From Deinococcus sp. AB2017081 (GTDB taxonomy: Bacteria > Deinococcota > Deinococci > Deinococcales > Deinococcaceae): DNA of 64,000 nt. The translations under genes and the position numbers were made by a program. This document shows positions 17,296 through 26,825 of the stretch, piece after piece. Each line of letters opens with the position of its first letter. The first letter of the stretch is position 1. The stretch covers positions 1,295,501-1,359,500 of the forward strand of contig NZ_CP140098.1 in the NCBI RefSeq assembly GCF_034440735.1, in the 5' to 3' direction. The notes under the pieces were generated by a model. That model searched no databases. It was given only the letters and a program-made list of their open reading frames with translations, and was not told where the DNA came from.

Positions 17296-18279
17296 ATGAA
17301 GCCTGCCGCCCTGCTGACCCTTCCCCTCCTGCTGCTGTCGGTCGGTGGGCCGTCGGCCGGTGCCCAGTCCGCTGCGGCGCTGGCGAAGGTCGACGCCGCA
17401 CAGATGAACATTCCGGCGGCCCGGCAGAAGTCCTATCCCGGCAGCGCCCTGACCGTGCGGCAGACCCTGCGCTCCGGCAGCAACTACACGCGGCAGGTCG
17501 TGAGCTACCAGTCCGATGGCCTGCGGATCAATGCCCTGCTGACCGTCCCGACCGGTACGCCGCCGAAGGGCGGCTGGCCCGCCATCGTGTTCAACCACGG
17601 GTATGTGCCGCCCAACGTCTACCGCACCACCGAGCGCTACGTGGCCTACCAGGACGCCTTCGCGCGGGCGGGCTTCGTCACGCTGAAAAGCGACTACCGG
17701 GGGCACGGCAGCTCGCAGGGTGAGGCGCTGGGCGGGTACTACGCGCCGGGCTACACCAACGACGTCATGAACGCGCTGGGCAGCCTCAAGCGCGACGGGC
17801 GGGTCAACGCGGCCCGGATCGGGATGTGGGGGCACTCCATGGGCGGCTTCCTGAGCCTGCGGGCCATGGTGATCGACAGGAGCGTGAAGGCCGGCGTGAT
17901 CTGGGGCGGCGTGGTCGGCAACTACGACCAGATGATGACCGGCTGGAACAACCGCACGCCGGCCAGCATTCCCCAGCGCGTCCTGAATCTGCGGAAGACG
18001 GCTGTGGCGAAATACGGTACCCCGGACGCCAACCCGAAGTTCTGGAATGCCCTGAGCGCCAACAGCTACCTGCGTGACCTGGGCGGCCCCATCCAGCTGC
18101 ATATCGGCAGTGCCGACGAGGAGGTGCCGGTGGCCTTCCACACGGCGCTGGCAGGGCAGCTGCGGGCGGCCGGGAAGTCGGTGCAGAGCTACGTCTATCC
18201 GGGCGACAACCACAATCTCAGCGGCAATCTGCGCACGGCTCTGAACCGCTCGGTGGCGTTCTTCAAGGCCAATCTGTGA
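17296..18279 (+). CDS. Exported alpha/beta hydrolase (prolyl-oligopeptidase-like)
   Basis: 327 aa with a cleavable signal peptide (cleavage near GAQ, residue 24). The fold core runs from about residue 90. FNHGY contributes the oxyanion region, the nucleophile elbow is GHSMGG, the acid is in GSADEEVP and the catalytic His in GDNHNLS. DYRGHGSSQG is typical of S9-like or dienelactone-hydrolase-like esterases and peptidases. The substrate is unknown. A close paralogue follows 10 bases later, so the two form an operon made by tandem duplication. Confidence 0.87.
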   Translation: MKPAALLTLPLLLLSVGGPSAGAQSAAALAKVDAAQMNIPAARQKSYPGSALTVRQTLRSGSNYTRQVVSYQSDGLRINALLTVPTGTPPKGGWPAIVFNHGYVPPNVYRTTERYVAYQDAFARAGFVTLKSDYRGHGSSQGEALGGYYAPGYTNDVMNALGSLKRDGRVNAARIGMWGHSMGGFLSLRAMVIDRSVKAGVIWGGVVGNYDQMMTGWNNRTPASIPQRVLNLRKTAVAKYGTPDANPKFWNALSANSYLRDLGGPIQLHIGSADEEVPVAFHTALAGQLRAAGKSVQSYVYPGDNHNLSGNLRTALNRSVAFFKANL

Positions 18280-18289
18280 GGACGGCGCG

Positions 18290-19393
18290 GTGAGGGAATC
18301 GCTGCGTCTCGTGGTGCTGCTGGCCGTCCTGGGGGCCGGGTATGTGGCGCTGTTCCAGCCGCAGCGGCTGCCCTTCGCCGTGCCGTGGGAAGCGGTATCG
18401 GTGGAGGAGTTGCGCGACCGTGTGGTCGGGCTGGGCAACCCCGGAGCAGGGGAGACCACGCCGCCCACCGGGGAGTCCGGCTCCACGACCATCCAGAGCG
18501 ATCCCTTTGGGCGGGTGACCGACGCCGCCCTCCAGGCCGCGGTGGCGCGGCAGCCGATCAGCCTCGCGGCGCTGCGGGCGCGGACATATCCGGGCAGCGC
18601 CCTGACGGTGGTGCGGACGCTCGCCGCCGGGTCGAACTACACCCGGCAGGTCGTGAGCTACCAGTCCGACGGCCTGACCATCTACGCGCTGTTGACCGTG
18701 CCGCGCGGCACGCCGCCAGCGGGGGGCTGGCCGGCCATCGTGTTCAACCACGGCTATATCCCGCCCGCCGAGTACCGCACCACCGAGCGCTATGTGGCCT
18801 ACCAGGACGCCTTCGCCCGCGCCGGCTACGTGACCCTGAAGAGCGACTACCGGGGGCACGGCAGCTCCCAGGGCACGGCGCGGGGCGGTTACGACGATCC
18901 CGGCTACACGATTGACGTGCTGAACGCCGCCGCCAGCGTGAAGAAGGATTCGCGGGTGAACGCCCGGCGGCTGGGCATGTGGGGGCACTCCATGGGCGGG
19001 CAGCTCACGCTGCGGGCCATGCTGGTCGATCCGGACATCCGCGCCGCGTCGCTGTGGGCAGGGGTGGTCGCCAGCTACGACGTTCTAGCCACCGACTGGC
19101 GTGCCCAGGGTACCGAGGCGCGACCTGCGCTCGACTCCCTGAACCGCCGCTACCTGCGTGCCCTGAGCCCCAACGCCGCCCTGAAGGAGCTGCGGGGCCG
19201 CCCCATCCAGCTCCACCACGGCACGGCGGACAAGGACGTTCCCTACAGCTTCCAGAAGAATCTCGCGGACGACCTGCGCGCTGCCGGGCAGCCGGTCGAG
19301 GCGTACCGGTACGTGGGCGACAACCACAATCTCAGCGGGAATCTGCGCACCGCGCTCAGCCGCTCGGTGGCGTTCTTCAGAGCCAACCTGTGA
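18290..19393 (+). CDS. Alpha/beta hydrolase, membrane-anchored paralogue
   Basis: 367 aa from GTG 18290. An N-terminal hydrophobic segment (LRLVVLLAVLGAGYVALF) lacks an obvious cleavage site and may act as an anchor, and a ~60-residue linker follows. The hydrolase domain closely matches the upstream protein: GHSMGG nucleophile, GTADKDVP acid and GDNHNLSGNL histidine. The pair differ mainly in the N-terminus, suggesting one released and one tethered enzyme. The gene ends three bases before the convergent nitroreductase stop. Confidence 0.85.
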   Translation: MRESLRLVVLLAVLGAGYVALFQPQRLPFAVPWEAVSVEELRDRVVGLGNPGAGETTPPTGESGSTTIQSDPFGRVTDAALQAAVARQPISLAALRARTYPGSALTVVRTLAAGSNYTRQVVSYQSDGLTIYALLTVPRGTPPAGGWPAIVFNHGYIPPAEYRTTERYVAYQDAFARAGYVTLKSDYRGHGSSQGTARGGYDDPGYTIDVLNAAASVKKDSRVNARRLGMWGHSMGGQLTLRAMLVDPDIRAASLWAGVVASYDVLATDWRAQGTEARPALDSLNRRYLRALSPNAALKELRGRPIQLHHGTADKDVPYSFQKNLADDLRAAGQPVEAYRYVGDNHNLSGNLRTALSRSVAFFRANL

Positions 19394-19396
19394 CCT

Positions 19397-19990
19397 CTAC
19401 TCGGCCCAGGTGACCTTATCGGCAAGTGGCGCGCGGGTGCTGTCCGGTACCCCGGCGTTCGGGTATCCCAGGTACAGGAAGCCCATGAGCGACGGTGCCC
19501 CCAGGGCGGCAGCGGTCACCGGGCTGATCATGACCGCGCCGCTGGCCCACTTGCCCGCCAGCCCGAAGGCGGTCGCGGCCAGCAGCATGGTCTGCGCCGC
19601 ACTGCTCAGGGCGGCCTGCTCCTCCCACAGCGGGAACCTCGACGTGGACGGCACGTGCAGTTCCAGGCTGATCCACGCCGGAGCCTTCAGGGCGCGGGCC
19701 CGCTGGGCGGCCAGGGCCGATTCGCTGCCCCGGTCGGCGGCAGTGCCGGCAGCATAGGCCTGGGCGAAGATCTCGCCCAGCCGCGTGCGGGCCTCGCCCG
19801 TGAAGACCGTGAAGCGCCACGGCTGGGTCAGGCCGTGGGTGGGGGCCCAGGTGCCCGCCGTCAGGACGTGTTCCAGCACGTCGCGCGGCACCGGATCGGG
19901 TTTCAGGAGGGTGATGTCCACCGTGCGCCGTCGGCGGATCACGTCCAGCACGGTGCGGGCCTCGGTGGTCAGGGTGGTCGGGTCGGTCAT
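19397..19990 (-). CDS. Nitroreductase family oxidoreductase
   Basis: 197 aa from ATG 19990. The FMN-binding Arg cluster is RRRRTVDI near the N-terminus, and TWAPTHGLTQPWRFTVF is the usual second contact. QTMLLAATAFGLAGKW and a PSLMGFLYLGYP segment complete the fold. Members reduce nitroaromatics, quinones or flavins with NAD(P)H; the substrate is not predictable here. It starts 7 bases after the tatD stop, so it is probably the second gene of a tatD operon. Confidence 0.87.
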   Translation of the reverse strand: MTDPTTLTTEARTVLDVIRRRRTVDITLLKPDPVPRDVLEHVLTAGTWAPTHGLTQPWRFTVFTGEARTRLGEIFAQAYAAGTAADRGSESALAAQRARALKAPAWISLELHVPSTSRFPLWEEQAALSSAAQTMLLAATAFGLAGKWASGAVMISPVTAAALGAPSLMGFLYLGYPNAGVPDSTRAPLADKVTWAE

Positions 19991-19997
19991 GGGGCCA

Positions 19998-20789
19998 TCA
20001 TGCCCCGGTCGGCGCCGGGGGCATGTCCGGCAGCCCATACACCCGCCGCGCGTTGTTGTCGGTCACCCGTTCCAGTTCAGCGGCGTCCATGTGCCGCAGC
20101 GTGGCGATGAACTCCAGGGTGTGCCGCACGTAGCCGGGCCGGTTGGGTCTGCCCCGGTGCGGCACGGGGGCCAGGAAGGGCGCGTCCGTTTCGAGCAGCA
20201 TCCGAGGCAGCGGGAGCATCTGGGCCGCCTCGTGGATCTCGCGCGCGTTCTTATAGGTCGTGTTGCCGGCGAAGCCGAAGTACGTGTGCTCGCCGCGTTC
20301 CAGGCCGAACCGCAGCAGGCCCGCATGACCGGAGAAGCAGTGCAGGATCACCGGCACGTCCGGCCACGCCCGCAACACGTCCATGACGCCGTGGTGGGCA
20401 CTCTGGCGGTTCTGTTTGTCGCGGGTGTGGATCACCAGTGGCCGGCCCGTGCGCTGCGCCAGCTCCAGCTGCCACTCGAAGGCGCTGACCTGTGCCGGGC
20501 GTTTCGTGTCGTCCCAGTAGTCGTCCAGACCGCTCTCGCCGATGCCGACCACGCGGGGGTGGGTGGCGAGCGCCTCGATGGCGGCCCTGGTCTCCGGGCT
20601 GTCCTCGTCCGTATCGGTCGGGTGCAGGCCCACGGTCGCGTACACGTCGGGGAACTGTTCGGCCAGGGCCACGGCGTTGCGGGCGTGCTCGGGACTTGCG
20701 CCGATACACACCAGGGCGGTCAGGCCCAGTTCGCCGCGGGCGCTGGCCGGATCGTCCAGGTAGTCGAGGTGGGTGTGCGTGTCGATCAT
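19998..20789 (-). CDS. TatD-family metal-dependent deoxyribonuclease
   Basis: 263 aa from ATG 20789, where MIDTHTHLD gives the first two metal-binding His; a longer frame begins 57 bases upstream but adds residues foreign to the family. Other metal ligands are GESGLD (Glu), PLVIHTRD (His), VILHCFSGH (His) and LLETDAPFL (Asp). TatD proteins are cytosolic 3'-5' nucleases linked to DNA repair and turnover. It is upstream of and close to the nitroreductase gene. Confidence 0.93.
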   Translation of the reverse strand: MIDTHTHLDYLDDPASARGELGLTALVCIGASPEHARNAVALAEQFPDVYATVGLHPTDTDEDSPETRAAIEALATHPRVVGIGESGLDDYWDDTKRPAQVSAFEWQLELAQRTGRPLVIHTRDKQNRQSAHHGVMDVLRAWPDVPVILHCFSGHAGLLRFGLERGEHTYFGFAGNTTYKNAREIHEAAQMLPLPRMLLETDAPFLAPVPHRGRPNRPGYVRHTLEFIATLRHMDAAELERVTDNNARRVYGLPDMPPAPTGA

Positions 20790-20884
20790 GCCCGTCAGGG
20801 TAATGCCGGTGCCGACCTGTCCTCCCCCGGCAGGGGCAGGGCTCAACCCACCCCTGGCCCACCACTCTCATGAAGGGGGCGCGG

Positions 20885-20890
20885 TAGAGT
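20885..20890 (+). promoter_or_regulatory. -10 box of the Lpt-like operon
   Basis: TAGAGT ends six bases before GTG 20897, consistent with a leaderless first gene. Confidence 0.5.
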
Positions 20891-20896
20891 GCCCGC

Positions 20897-21538
20897 GTGC
20901 CGAAAGCCGGTCTCTACGCCCTTCTTGCCATCCTGGGTTTTGCCCTGCTGTTCGCGTTCCTGCCGTCTGGCGGGCGGGCGGATGCCCGTACCGGGGCCGA
21001 GCTGAGTGGGGTGAAGTTCCGCATGTACCCCAGCCGCGACGAGGACGCCGTGTGGTCGTTCGCGGCGCAGCGTGTGACCAGCGATCCGGTCGCCGGACAG
21101 ACGCAGCTCAGTGGCCTGTCCGGCGGCCAGCGCCTGCTGCGAGAGCGAGATCCGAAGACGAAGGCCCTGACCGGCCGGGAGACGCTCGACGCCCGCCTGG
21201 ACACGCCGGAGCTGAGTATCGACGATCAGGACACCATGACCACCCGTCAGGCCCGGATCACGCTGGTCAAGGAGTGTGCGGGCATCGATCTGAAGGGCAC
21301 GGACGCACAGCCCGTGACGATCGAGCAGGGCCGGGGCTTCAGTGCACCGGTTGCGGAGATCCGCTCTCCATTCCTGTCCGGCCACGCCGAGAAGTTGCAG
21401 ATGAGCTTCAACTTCGATCTGAACGACATGGATAACGACCGCTCGAGTACCCGAATCGATACTAAACCCGCCAAAATCTGCCGCGACGGCCAGCTCGTGC
21501 CTAATCCCAGGGCCGCCGCGCGTTCCAAGGAGAACTGA
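20897..21538 (+). CDS. LptC-like periplasmic protein with N-terminal anchor
   Basis: 213 aa. A single membrane helix (residues 5-24, [16 protein letters not shown]) is followed by a beta-rich region. There, [21 protein letters not shown] and a MTTRQARI segment resemble the LptC/OstA-like beta-jellyroll. The gene is one base before an LptA-like gene and heads a three-gene run. In classical Gram-negatives LptC passes LPS from the LptBFG pump to LptA. In Deinococcus, which lacks typical LPS, a different lipid or glycan would be carried. The family match is by pattern and order only. Confidence 0.65.
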   Translation: MPKAGLYALLAILGFALLFAFLPSGGRADARTGAELSGVKFRMYPSRDEDAVWSFAAQRVTSDPVAGQTQLSGLSGGQRLLRERDPKTKALTGRETLDARLDTPELSIDDQDTMTTRQARITLVKECAGIDLKGTDAQPVTIEQGRGFSAPVAEIRSPFLSGHAEKLQMSFNFDLNDMDNDRSSTRIDTKPAKICRDGQLVPNPRAAARSKEN

Positions 21539-21539
21539 C

Positions 21540-22430
21540 ATGACCTACCGACCCCTGATCCTCACGGCCCTGCTCGTCTCGACCGCACTGGCCCAGACCG
21601 CTGCACCGACCAACCGGATCGTCAAGATTCAGGGTGGTGCCCGTGGCAATGTCCGTACCGGCCCGCTGACCTACACAGGAAATCCGGTGAAGGCGACCAT
21701 CAGCACCCTGCAACTACAGTCCGCGCAGGCAGTGCTGGCTGATCCCACCGGAGCGGGTCTGCTGGAGGCCGAGGGCAAGCGCACGGCAGACTTCACCGGC
21801 AACGTGCTCGTCACCCGTGGCCGCCTGACCGCGAAGGGCGGCAAGCTCGCGTACTCGGAGGCCACCGGGCAGGGCATCATGACCGGCACGCCCAGCGCGA
21901 CCTTCGTGCCCGCCAACAAGGAAGACGGCGACAACGTCGCCATCCAGGCCACGCAGATGAGCCTGGACGTGGACAACAACGTGTCGACCAGCACCGGCAG
22001 CGTCAGCCTGACCAACGGCACGCAGACCGGCAAGGCCGAGAAACTGGTGTTCGACGAGGACAAGGAACTCGCGCAGCTGACCGGCACGCCCAGCCTGACG
22101 CGGGCCGCGAAGGGCACCCAGAAGGAACTGGTGATCAGCGGCACCGAGGTTCGTGCCCGCACCAAGGAGAAGACGCTGTACGTGCGCGGCGGCGTGAAGC
22201 TGGTGCAGGGTACGACGACGACCACGGGCGACTCCGTGTACTACGACGACCGCAAGAACGTGGCCTACGTGGTGGGCAACGCGGTCAGCATCGACAGCAA
22301 GACCCGCGTGACGCTGCGGGCACCGGCCAGCGGCTATCTGGAGCAGCGCACGGATCTGGCCCGCGTGCGGGTGCTGAACTCGGCGTACAAGATCCCCACG
22401 GATCAGTTCAAGCTGCGCAGCGAGCAATAA
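21540..22430 (+). CDS. LptA/OstA-like periplasmic protein
   Basis: 296 aa with a signal peptide ([14 protein letters not shown]). The mature chain is a row of short beta repeats typical of Lpt[21 protein letters not shown], then [34 protein letters not shown] and similar units. Each has a D/E-x(2-6)-A-x(3)-G pattern expected for stacked jellyroll strands. At about twice the length of E. coli LptA, it could span much of the periplasm. ATG follows the LptC-like stop (TGACATG), so the two are tightly coupled. Confidence 0.75.
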   Translation: MTYRPLILTALLVSTALAQTAAPTNRIVKIQGGARGNVRTGPLTYTGNPVKATISTLQLQSAQAVLADPTGAGLLEAEGKRTADFTGNVLVTRGRLTAKGGKLAYSEATGQGIMTGTPSATFVPANKEDGDNVAIQATQMSLDVDNNVSTSTGSVSLTNGTQTGKAEKLVFDEDKELAQLTGTPSLTRAAKGTQKELVISGTEVRARTKEKTLYVRGGVKLVQGTTTTTGDSVYYDDRKNVAYVVGNAVSIDSKTRVTLRAPASGYLEQRTDLARVRVLNSAYKIPTDQFKLRSEQ

Positions 22431-22473
22431 GACGGTGGGTCAGACCGGACAGGGGAGGTGGTCGCCACGGCGT

Positions 22474-22479
22474 TAGACT
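22474..22479 (+). promoter_or_regulatory. Possible internal -10 box
   Basis: TAGACT ends five bases before ATG 22485, suggesting that the third Lpt-like gene can also be transcribed on its own. Confidence 0.4.
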
Positions 22480-22484
22480 CACGC

Positions 22485-23579
22485 ATGGTGCTTCTCCGGC
22501 GACCCATGGCGGCCCTGCTGACGCTGACGCTGCTCGGCGGGCCGCCCGGTGGGGTGTCGCCGCTGGCGCTGGCTCAGGAGACGACGCCAGCGCCGGCTCT
22601 GGCCCCATCCACGCCGGCCCAGACCACGCCAGCACAGACGACCCCGGCCCCTGACGCGGCCCCAGCCAACACCCCGGAGGCTGCACCTGCCGACACCGCC
22701 GGTTCTGAGAACGCCAGTCTGGAACTGGTGCGCCGGGGCGAGAAGGACGGCAAGGAGCGCCGTATCAAGATCGTGCGCACCGGCACCAGCGACGACACGG
22801 GCATCTTCGCCACGTGCGGCCCGCAGGACGGTGACCCGGAAAATGCCCCGAACCTCGCCGTGTTCAGCGAGACGACCCAGAGCGGCATCCAGATCACCAT
22901 CGACAAGAATGTGATCCGGGTGCCGCTGGCAGTGGTCACGCAGCAGCAGCCCAGAGAGGGCCAGGACGGCAGCGACGGCCGGGTGGAGGCCAGTGCCGGC
23001 ACGGCGAAGTTCCTTGACGCCGCGCCCGAGGGGGCGACCGACCGGCTGTCGAAGTGCGGGATCGAGGCGACCGCGAAACCCGCGCCCGACACGGTGTTCG
23101 TCACGCAGGGCAAGACACAGCTGAAGGGTCAGAAGCTGCTGTACGACGAGACCGACGGCATCGCCCGGATCGACGGGCCGATCACCTTCAACCGGCCCAA
23201 CCAGAGCGATCCGCTGAGCGGTACCAGCGAGAAGATTGAGGTGGACGTCGATCAGGAGAAGACCACGCTGGTCGGGAACGTCGTCCTGAACTCTGGCGGC
23301 GGGCGGGTCAGCAAGGCCGCCCGTGTCGAGTACGACGACACCCGTAACGTCGCGCGGCTGATCGGCACGCCGGGGCAGCCAGCGCAGAGCGTCAAGGGCG
23401 GCGACACCCTGAGCGCCGGCATGATCCTGTACGACCTCGACCGCAACGAGGTCTACGCGGTCAAGCCCGAGGGCGGCACGATCACGGGCGAGTTCCAGGA
23501 CGGCGAATCCGCCGCGCCCGCACCGGCCACGTCTACGCCGGCTCCGACCACTCCGCCAGGCTCGACCTCGCCGCCCTGA
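22485..23579 (+). CDS. Second LptA/OstA-like exported protein
   Basis: 364 aa from ATG 22485. A signal peptide (to about residue 27) precedes a long Ala/Thr/Pro linker (residues 28-70). The folded part shows LptA-like strands: [35 protein letters not shown] and [17 protein letters not shown]. Two cysteines (about 108 and 188) could pair. The C-terminal Pro/Thr tail is encoded in DNA that overlaps the 3' end of the opposite ldh gene by 47 bases. It probably works with the two upstream proteins as an envelope bridge. Confidence 0.7.
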   Translation: MVLLRRPMAALLTLTLLGGPPGGVSPLALAQETTPAPALAPSTPAQTTPAQTTPAPDAAPANTPEAAPADTAGSENASLELVRRGEKDGKERRIKIVRTGTSDDTGIFATCGPQDGDPENAPNLAVFSETTQSGIQITIDKNVIRVPLAVVTQQQPREGQDGSDGRVEASAGTAKFLDAAPEGATDRLSKCGIEATAKPAPDTVFVTQGKTQLKGQKLLYDETDGIARIDGPITFNRPNQSDPLSGTSEKIEVDVDQEKTTLVGNVVLNSGGGRVSKAARVEYDDTRNVARLIGTPGQPAQSVKGGDTLSAGMILYDLDRNEVYAVKPEGGTITGEFQDGESAAPAPATSTPAPTTPPGSTSPP

Positions 23580-24462
23580 GCACGTCGGCGCTGGCCGTCA
23601 GCGCCCGCGCCTCGGCGTCGTCCAGGGCCGGCACGATGGTGTCCAGCACGCCAGCCGCGCCTACCACGCGGGGCAGGCTCAGGCTCACACCGTACTCGGG
23701 CGTGGGCACGCTGACGGTCAGCACGGCCCGGCGGTCGCCCAGGACGCGCTCGGTGATGCGGGCCAGCGCCGCGCCGATGCCGTAGTAGGTGGCCCGCTTG
23801 CCCCCGATGATCGCGGCGGCCGCGCCGCGTGTATCGGCCTCGATCTGGGCGCGGATCTCCGGCGTCCAGGGACGGGCCCGCGCCGACATGAAGGCGGCGA
23901 CCGGCACGCCCCCCACCGTCACGGCACTCCAGGGGATCACCTCCGAGTCGCCGTGCTCGCCCAGCACCGAGGCGTGGACGTGGGTGGCGTCCACGCCCGC
24001 GTGCTGCGCCGTCAGCCAGCGCAGGCGGGCGCTGTCGAGCACCGTGCCCGAGCCCAGTACCGCCCGGCCTGGCAACAGCCGCGCCGTCAGGTCGGTAAGG
24101 AGGTCGACCGGATTGGTGGCGATGAGCAGGACGGCGTCCGGAGCGGCGGCGGCCACGCGGGGCAGCAGGTCGCGGAAGATCTCCGCGTTGCGGCCCAGCA
24201 GTTCCAGGCGCGACTCGCCGGGCTGCTGGTTCGCGCCAGCGGCGACCACCACCACGCGGCTGCCGGCCAGATCCTCCAGCGGGCCGCTGCTCACGCGCGT
24301 GCCGTGGGTGACCGGACTCGCGTGCGCGATGTCCTGGGCCTCAGCCGTGGCCCGCGCCGTGTCCACGTCGGTGAGCACCAGTTCGCTGCACGAGCCGCGC
24401 AGCACCATCGCGTAGGCGGCGGTCGCGCCGACCAGTCCCGCCCCGACCACGCCGACCTTCAC
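23533..24462 (-). CDS. ldh: L-lactate dehydrogenase (malate/lactate DH family)
   Basis: 309 aa from GTG 24462, where the NAD-binding strand begins at once ([15 protein letters not shown]). Catalytic residues are in LGEHGDSEV (His) and [15 protein letters not shown] after the second strand indicates NAD. The enzyme interconverts pyruvate and lactate. Lactate rather than malate dehydrogenase is favoured by the [13 protein letters not shown] active-site loop, where Gln stands at the specificity position. It lies 8 bases behind the universal stress gene, forming an operon. Confidence 0.88.
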   Translation of the reverse strand: MKVGVVGAGLVGATAAYAMVLRGSCSELVLTDVDTARATAEAQDIAHASPVTHGTRVSSGPLEDLAGSRVVVVAAGANQQPGESRLELLGRNAEIFRDLLPRVAAAAPDAVLLIATNPVDLLTDLTARLLPGRAVLGSGTVLDSARLRWLTAQHAGVDATHVHASVLGEHGDSEVIPWSAVTVGGVPVAAFMSARARPWTPEIRAQIEADTRGAAAAIIGGKRATYYGIGAALARITERVLGDRRAVLTVSVPTPEYGVSLSLPRVVGAAGVLDTIVPALDDAEARALTASADVLRAARSSLAEWSEPA

Positions 24463-24470
24463 GGGCGCAC

Positions 24471-24914
24471 TCAGCCGTGCCGGACGGACAGCACCGGAAT
24501 CCGGCTGCGGGCCACCAGCTTCTCGGCGGTGCTGCCCAGCAGGAAGTGCTCCAGCATGCCCTGTGGGTGTGTGCCCACCACGATCAGGTCGGCCCCCCAC
24601 TCCTGGGCGGCGTCCAGCAGGCCAGTCAGGGGATCGCCCACCAGCTGCACGGTCTCCTCGCCGGGCTTCACCACGCGCGACATCACGCTCGCGTCGGCGT
24701 CCTCCAGCGCGTTCAGCACGGCCGGATCGGGCAGGGTCGGGGTCACGCCGCCCATCAGATCCGGCGTGGTGCCGGCGCGGGCATCCGTGACGTGCGCGAG
24801 CTTGAGCTGGGCACCGGGAAAGCGCGTGCGGGCCACGTCCAGCGCGTGCCGCGAGGCGTCCGAGAAATCCACGCCCACGAGAATCTTCTGGAAGGTCGGG
24901 GAGGGCTGCGTCAT
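24471..24914 (-). CDS. Universal stress protein (UspA family)
   Basis: 147 aa from ATG 24914. The family pattern is clear: [18 protein letters not shown] at the N-terminus, AHVTDA after the second strand, and the ATP-binding G-2x-G-9x-G(S/T) region reading [20 protein letters not shown] near residue 115. C-terminal IPVLSVRH closes the fold. Such proteins bind ATP and act in stress survival. The gene has its own leaderless-type -10 and leads into ldh. Confidence 0.92.
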   Translation of the reverse strand: MTQPSPTFQKILVGVDFSDASRHALDVARTRFPGAQLKLAHVTDARAGTTPDLMGGVTPTLPDPAVLNALEDADASVMSRVVKPGEETVQLVGDPLTGLLDAAQEWGADLIVVGTHPQGMLEHFLLGSTAEKLVARSRIPVLSVRHG

Positions 24915-24920
24915 GGCCTG

Positions 24921-24926
24921 ACCGTA
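24921..24926 (-). promoter_or_regulatory. -10 box of the usp-ldh operon
   Basis: TACGGT on the minus strand, six bases before ATG 24914. Confidence 0.5.
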
Positions 24927-24970
24927 CACCCCGCCTGTCAGGTCGGCGTGGAAAATCAAGGGCTGATGAA

Positions 24971-24993
24971 GCCCCGGCGTGGTCGGCCGGGGC
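24971..24993 (-). terminator. Hairpin after the metzincin-propeller gene
   Basis: GCCCCGG/CCGGGGC stem with a 9-base loop, 19 bases beyond the stop. A T-rich stretch follows on the minus strand (about 24953-24957). Confidence 0.5.
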
Positions 24994-25011
24994 GCCATGG
25001 GTGCGGTGTGG

Positions 25012-26736
25012 CTACAGCCGGAAGGGCCGGTTCCACGCGCCGTTCTGTGCCTTGAAGATCAGGTTCAGCAGGCCGCCGGGATCGGTGTAGAAGATCTCCA
25101 GCTGGTTGGACATCGTCTGGTAGCGCATCGCCAGCGGGCTGCCGGGCGTGGCCGCGCCGGCGTTCGAGAGCGCGACGGGGCCATTCCACCGGCCATTCTG
25201 GGCCTTCCACGTCAGGTTCACGGCTCCGTTCGGGCCGACGGTGGCGACCTCCAGCTGGTTGTTCAGCGGGTAGAAGGAGGCCACGATCGAGCCGCCCGGC
25301 ACCCCGGTTCCCGGCCCGGTAATGGCCGCCGGCCCGTTCCACCTGCCGTTCTGCGCCTTCCACAGCACGTTGACCCGCCCGCTGTTGTCCACGAAGAAGG
25401 CCTCGAACTGGTTGTTCAGCGGGTAGTACTGCAGGGTGATGCGTCCTCCGGCGGGCATCTGGCGGGGGGGCGCGATGCCGAAGGGGCCGTTCCACCTGCC
25501 GTTCTGCGCTTTCCAGGCCAGCCCGATCCCGCCGTCGTTCCCGGCGAACATCACCTCGAGCTGGTTGTTCAGCGGATAGTAGGTGGCGGTGATCCCTGCC
25601 CCCGAGGGAGCCTGCCCCGGCCCGCTCAGGGCGGCGGGGCCGTTCCAGCTGCCGTTCTGCGCCTTCCACAGCACGTTCAGCGCGCCGTTACTGCCGATGA
25701 ACAGCACCTCCAGCTGGTTGTTCAGCGGGTAGAACACGGCGCTCAGGTCGCCGCCGGGGCGGACGGTGTTCGGCGGGGTCAGGCGGATAGGGTTCGACCA
25801 CGCGCCGTTCTTCGCCTTGTAGGTCACGTGAACCGCGCCGTCACTGGCGGCGTAGAAGGCCTCCAGCTGGTTGTTGGGCGGGTAGCTGACCATCGAGATA
25901 TGTGCGCCCTGCGGCAGCAGTCCTGGCCCCGACAGCGAGACCGGCCCCTTCCACCACGAGTTGTTCACCTTCCAGACCAGGCCCAGCGAGCCGTTCGGCG
26001 CGACGAACATCGTCTCGAACTGTTCCAGATTGAAGGTCTTGTAGGAGACGGTCTCGGGGCTGCTGCCCGGCACCGGGGCCGTGCCCTTGCCGTAGAGCAC
26101 ATTCACGCCCAGCCGGTCGAGATCGCTGAGGTTCCCGCCGCCGTTCCAAGTGGGATTGCAGTAGTTCATGATCGACGTGGTGTCGTAGGGCGTGACGAAG
26201 TAGTCGGGTTCGGTGCCCTGGTGCGCCTCGGCGCAGTCGAAGCGGTCAGAGCGGTTGTGTTCGTGGGCCAGCCCCAGGGCGTGTCCGAACTCGTGCGTGG
26301 CGATGGCCTCGATGCAGTACTGGCGGGTGCTCTGGCAGCTCTTGCTGAAGTTCTTGAAGGTGAAGTTCAGCTGCATGCCGTTCGCCTTGCCGTCGAGCCG
26401 GCTGCCCAGGCCCTCGGTGTGCGAGTGGTTGTCGATGATCTGGATGCGGATGCCGCGCGTGCCGCTGGCGCATGTGCCCCAGCCGGTAAAGCGCACGGCG
26501 GACGCGGCTTCCCAGGTGCGCTGCACGGCCGCGCGCACCCAGCCGCGCTCGGTGGCGTTGTTGCCGGGATTCTCCCAGCACACGCCGATCTGTGCCGATG
26601 GCCACACGCTGGCGCGCTGCACGCTCAGCGGCTGGCTGGTCGTGCCGATGCGTTCCTGGGCGAGGGTGCTGCTGCCCACGAGCGCGGCCAGGAGCGGCAC
26701 GCAGCGGGCGATGGTCAGGATGAAGCCGTCTGCCAT
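25012..26736 (-). CDS. Secreted metzincin protease with seven-repeat propeller
   Basis: 574 aa from ATG 26736, with GGAGGA upstream; the open frame extends far further but is not coding there. A signal peptide (to about residue 26) precedes a catalytic domain with [11 protein letters not shown] (His148, Glu149, His152, His158) and a Met-turn SIMNY (Met190), the marks of a zinc metzincin. Residues about 241-574 hold seven ~50-residue repeats with consensus [13 protein letters not shown]...[10 protein letters not shown], like PLL/PHL-type lectin propellers. The repeat unit probably binds glycans or surfaces. It is the last gene of the 29487-25012 run. Confidence 0.9.
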   Translation of the reverse strand: MADGFILTIARCVPLLAALVGSSTLAQERIGTTSQPLSVQRASVWPSAQIGVCWENPGNNATERGWVRAAVQRTWEAASAVRFTGWGTCASGTRGIRIQIIDNHSHTEGLGSRLDGKANGMQLNFTFKNFSKSCQSTRQYCIEAIATHEFGHALGLAHEHNRSDRFDCAEAHQGTEPDYFVTPYDTTSIMNYCNPTWNGGGNLSDLDRLGVNVLYGKGTAPVPGSSPETVSYKTFNLEQFETMFVAPNGSLGLVWKVNNSWWKGPVSLSGPGLLPQGAHISMVSYPPNNQLEAFYAASDGAVHVTYKAKNGAWSNPIRLTPPNTVRPGGDLSAVFYPLNNQLEVLFIGSNGALNVLWKAQNGSWNGPAALSGPGQAPSGAGITATYYPLNNQLEVMFAGNDGGIGLAWKAQNGRWNGPFGIAPPRQMPAGGRITLQYYPLNNQFEAFFVDNSGRVNVLWKAQNGRWNGPAAITGPGTGVPGGSIVASFYPLNNQLEVATVGPNGAVNLTWKAQNGRWNGPVALSNAGAATPGSPLAMRYQTMSNQLEIFYTDPGGLLNLIFKAQNGAWNRPFRL

Positions 26737-26825
26737 GAAGGTGTCCTCCCGGACGCCGGAGGCCGGACGTCCGTGCTGTGAAGGGTCGGTGACGGTCGCG
26801 GTCGCGCTGATCCGGGCCGTGTGCC

